A model generated the notes under the pieces. It did not search any database and was not told the origin of the DNA. It saw only the letters and a program-made list of their open reading frames with translations. From the NCBI GenBank assembly GCA_947627965.1, contig CANQYA010000055.1, positions 1-6,624 on the forward strand: 6,624 nucleotides of DNA. Reading direction: 5' to 3'. This stretch comes from an uncultured Bacilli bacterium (lineage in GTDB: Bacteria > Bacillota_I > Bacilli_A > RF39 > UBA660). The translations under genes were made by a program, and so were the position numbers. Shown here in pieces: positions 5,434 to 6,624 of this stretch (position 1 is the stretch's first letter; every line of letters begins with the position of its first letter).

Positions 5434-6549
5434 ATGGACGATAAAATAAAAAAATTAGCTAAAAATATTATTAATTATGCACTTAAAGTTAAAGAAAATG
5501 ATAAAGTTTTAATAACTTACCAATCACTAGAGGCATCTAGTTTAGTTAAAGAATTAATTAATGAAATTTACGAAGTAAGGGGTATTCCTTTTACTAATTA
5601 TGTCGATCCTTTTATTAGTAATTTATTAAAAGAAAAAACAACTATGAAAAGAATTGATTTAATTAAGGAATATCAAAAATTTGAGTTAGATCACTTTGAC
5701 GCTTTTATCAATATTAAATATAACTTAAATGATTATGAAAGTATGGATATAAAAGAAGATATAAGAAAAGAAATTAATAAAAAGACCTATACTATTCATA
5801 ATAAAATGGTCAATGAAAGGAAATGGGTATTGTTAAATTATCCATCATATGTCGATAGTTTTAAATCTAAAATGAAGTATGAGAATTTTAAAAATTTTGC
5901 TTTTGATGTTATGACGATCGATTATGAAAAGATGATTAAGGATATAAAACCATTAAAAACGTTGATGGAAAAAACCGATAAAGTAAGGATTGTAACAAGT
6001 AACACTGATCTTACTTTTTCTATCAAAGGAATGCCAGTTATTCCATGCGTTGGGGAAAGTAATATTCCAGATGGTGAAATATATACCGCACCTATAAAAA
6101 ATAGTGTCAATGGTTTTATTACTTATAATACTACTAGTACTTATAATGGGGAAGTATTTAGTAATATAAGACTTGAATTTAAAAATGGTAAGATTATTAA
6201 TGCTAGTTGTAGTGAAGAAAATAAAAATAAGAAATTAAATGAAATATTTGATACTGATAATGGTAGTAGATATGTAGGGGAATTTTCTTTAGGACTTAAT
6301 CCTAAAATACTTTATCCTATGGGCGATATTTTATATGACGAAAAAATAATAGGTAGTATTCACTTTACACCAGGGTCAGCATATAAAGATTGTTACAATG
6401 GTAATAATTCGACTGTTCATTGGGATTTAGTTTTAATTCAAAGGAAAGAATATGGTGGAGGAGAACTATATTTTGACGATGAGTTAATTAGAAAAGATGG
6501 TTTATTTGTTCCTCATGAATTAAAACCATTAAATTATGATTTACAATAA
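5434..6549 (+). CDS. M29-family metalloaminopeptidase (AmpS/aminopeptidase T type)
   Basis: The product is 371 residues from ATG 5434 (MDDKIKKLAKNIINYALKVK). M29 enzymes are cytoplasmic, two-metal aminopeptidases that remove N-terminal residues from peptides. The N-terminal half (1-~180) is the less conserved domain, with the family opening KLAxxxxxYALKVKxxDKVLI. The catalytic half carries the expected metal-ligand motifs: IPDGEIYTAP (E215), VGEFSLGLNP (E283), GSIHFTPGSAY (H310) and STVHWD (H329 and D331), all intact. A GGGELYFDDELI hairpin lies near the C-terminus (341-352). It is shorter than the ~410 residues common in the family; the difference appears to be in the N-terminal half. There is no signal peptide. 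The gene diverges from the small minus-strand gene and has its own terminator, so it is probably monocistronic. The family is secure; the substrate preference is not known. Confidence 0.94.
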   Translation: MDDKIKKLAKNIINYALKVKENDKVLITYQSLEASSLVKELINEIYEVRGIPFTNYVDPFISNLLKEKTTMKRIDLIKEYQKFELDHFDAFINIKYNLNDYESMDIKEDIRKEINKKTYTIHNKMVNERKWVLLNYPSYVDSFKSKMKYENFKNFAFDVMTIDYEKMIKDIKPLKTLMEKTDKVRIVTSNTDLTFSIKGMPVIPCVGESNIPDGEIYTAPIKNSVNGFITYNTTSTYNGEVFSNIRLEFKNGKIINASCSEENKNKKLNEIFDTDNGSRYVGEFSLGLNPKILYPMGDILYDEKIIGSIHFTPGSAYKDCYNGNNSTVHWDLVLIQRKEYGGGELYFDDELIRKDGLFVPHELKPLNYDLQ

Positions 6550-6577
6550 TAGATTCTAGTATTCTATTATTTTTTTT
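6545..6577 (+). terminator. Rho-independent terminator after the aminopeptidase gene
   Basis: AATAATAGA (6545-6553) pairs with TCTATTATT (6563-6571) around a 9-base loop, followed by an uninterrupted T run to 6577. The left arm contains the TAA stop (6547-6549), directly followed by an in-frame TAG. The minus strand has no T-tract beyond the stem, so this works in the plus direction only. Confidence 0.75.
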
Positions 6578-6624
6578 GTGTATTAGAAAAATCTCTTTTA
6601 AATAAGCGTGGTAAAAATTGGCAT
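6567..6624 (-). CDS. Possible 3' end of a minus-strand gene cut by the right edge
   Basis: One minus-strand frame is open from 6623 to TAA at 6569-6567 and ends LPRLFKRDFSNTQKK. That composition would suit a protein C-terminus, and the stop falls in the right arm of the terminator stem, opposite the aminopeptidase stop, much as at 5116-5136. Only about 18 codons are visible. The last two Lys come from the A-tract complementary to the terminator T-run. A second minus-strand frame is also open here. Nothing on the plus strand looks coding after 6549. This is a weak call. Confidence 0.2.
   Translation of the reverse strand, partial: CQFLPRLFKRDFSNTQKK

Noticed and set aside
5922..6110. 62-codon minus-strand reading frame inside the aminopeptidase gene
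   Set aside because: It is fully antisense to a conserved catalytic gene, with no SD or recognisable protein character.
1..6624. CRISPR array, tRNA, rRNA, insertion sequence or phage gene
   Set aside because: No spaced direct repeats, cloverleaf, transposase-like protein or terminal repeats were seen on either strand. The repeats found are short hairpins at gene ends and starts.
1..6624. Alternative code with UGA as Trp
   Set aside because: The checked Trp codons in ruvB-to-aminopeptidase genes are TGG, and all conserved proteins are full length under the standard bacterial code. The absence of TGA stops fits simple TAA preference.

Overview
The window is about 70% A+T by eye. It carries tightly packed Bacillota-type genes with strong Shine-Dalgarno (SD) sequences of the AAGGAGGTGA kind. 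All seven stops I can assign are TAA, and every Trp codon I checked is TGG, so nothing suggests a UGA-Trp code. The ruvA-ruvB-queA order, the protein sequences and the base composition point to an uncultured low-GC member of Bacillota (Bacilli/Erysipelotrichia or a walled relative of Mollicutes). This is inference; there is no rRNA to confirm it.

Layout. (1) 1-1116 (+): the 3' part of a secreted-looking hypothetical gene, cut by the left edge, followed by an AT-rich terminator. (2) 1166-5118 (+): an extended -10 promoter and a four-gene run. It holds ruvA and ruvB (Holliday junction branch migration motor), queA (queuosine tRNA modification) and a membrane-anchored GHL10/DUF187 glycosyl-hydrolase-like protein. 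ruvB and queA overlap by one base. (3) 5116-5136: a symmetric hairpin that terminates two convergent genes and contains both of their stop codons. (4) 5134-5379 (-): a small Tyr/Pro-rich protein with a Gly-rich hydrophobic stretch. (5) 5374-5411: a perfect 12-bp inverted repeat between divergent genes, with the small gene's SD in its centre and its ATG in one arm. (6) 5434-6549 (+): an M29-family metalloaminopeptidase with its own terminator. (7) 6567-6624: possibly the tail of a minus-strand gene running off the right edge.

The RuvA and RuvB products act together on recombination intermediates. QueA is joined to them by operon position only; this ruvAB-queA linkage is usual in Bacillota. The usual next gene, tgt, is absent and a cell-wall-hydrolase-like gene takes its place. 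I do not see a convincing new multi-gene system. The least ordinary signals are the inverted repeat at 5374-5411, the RBS-overlapping hairpin at 3885-3911, the small Tyr/Pro-rich gene and the secreted protein at the left edge.
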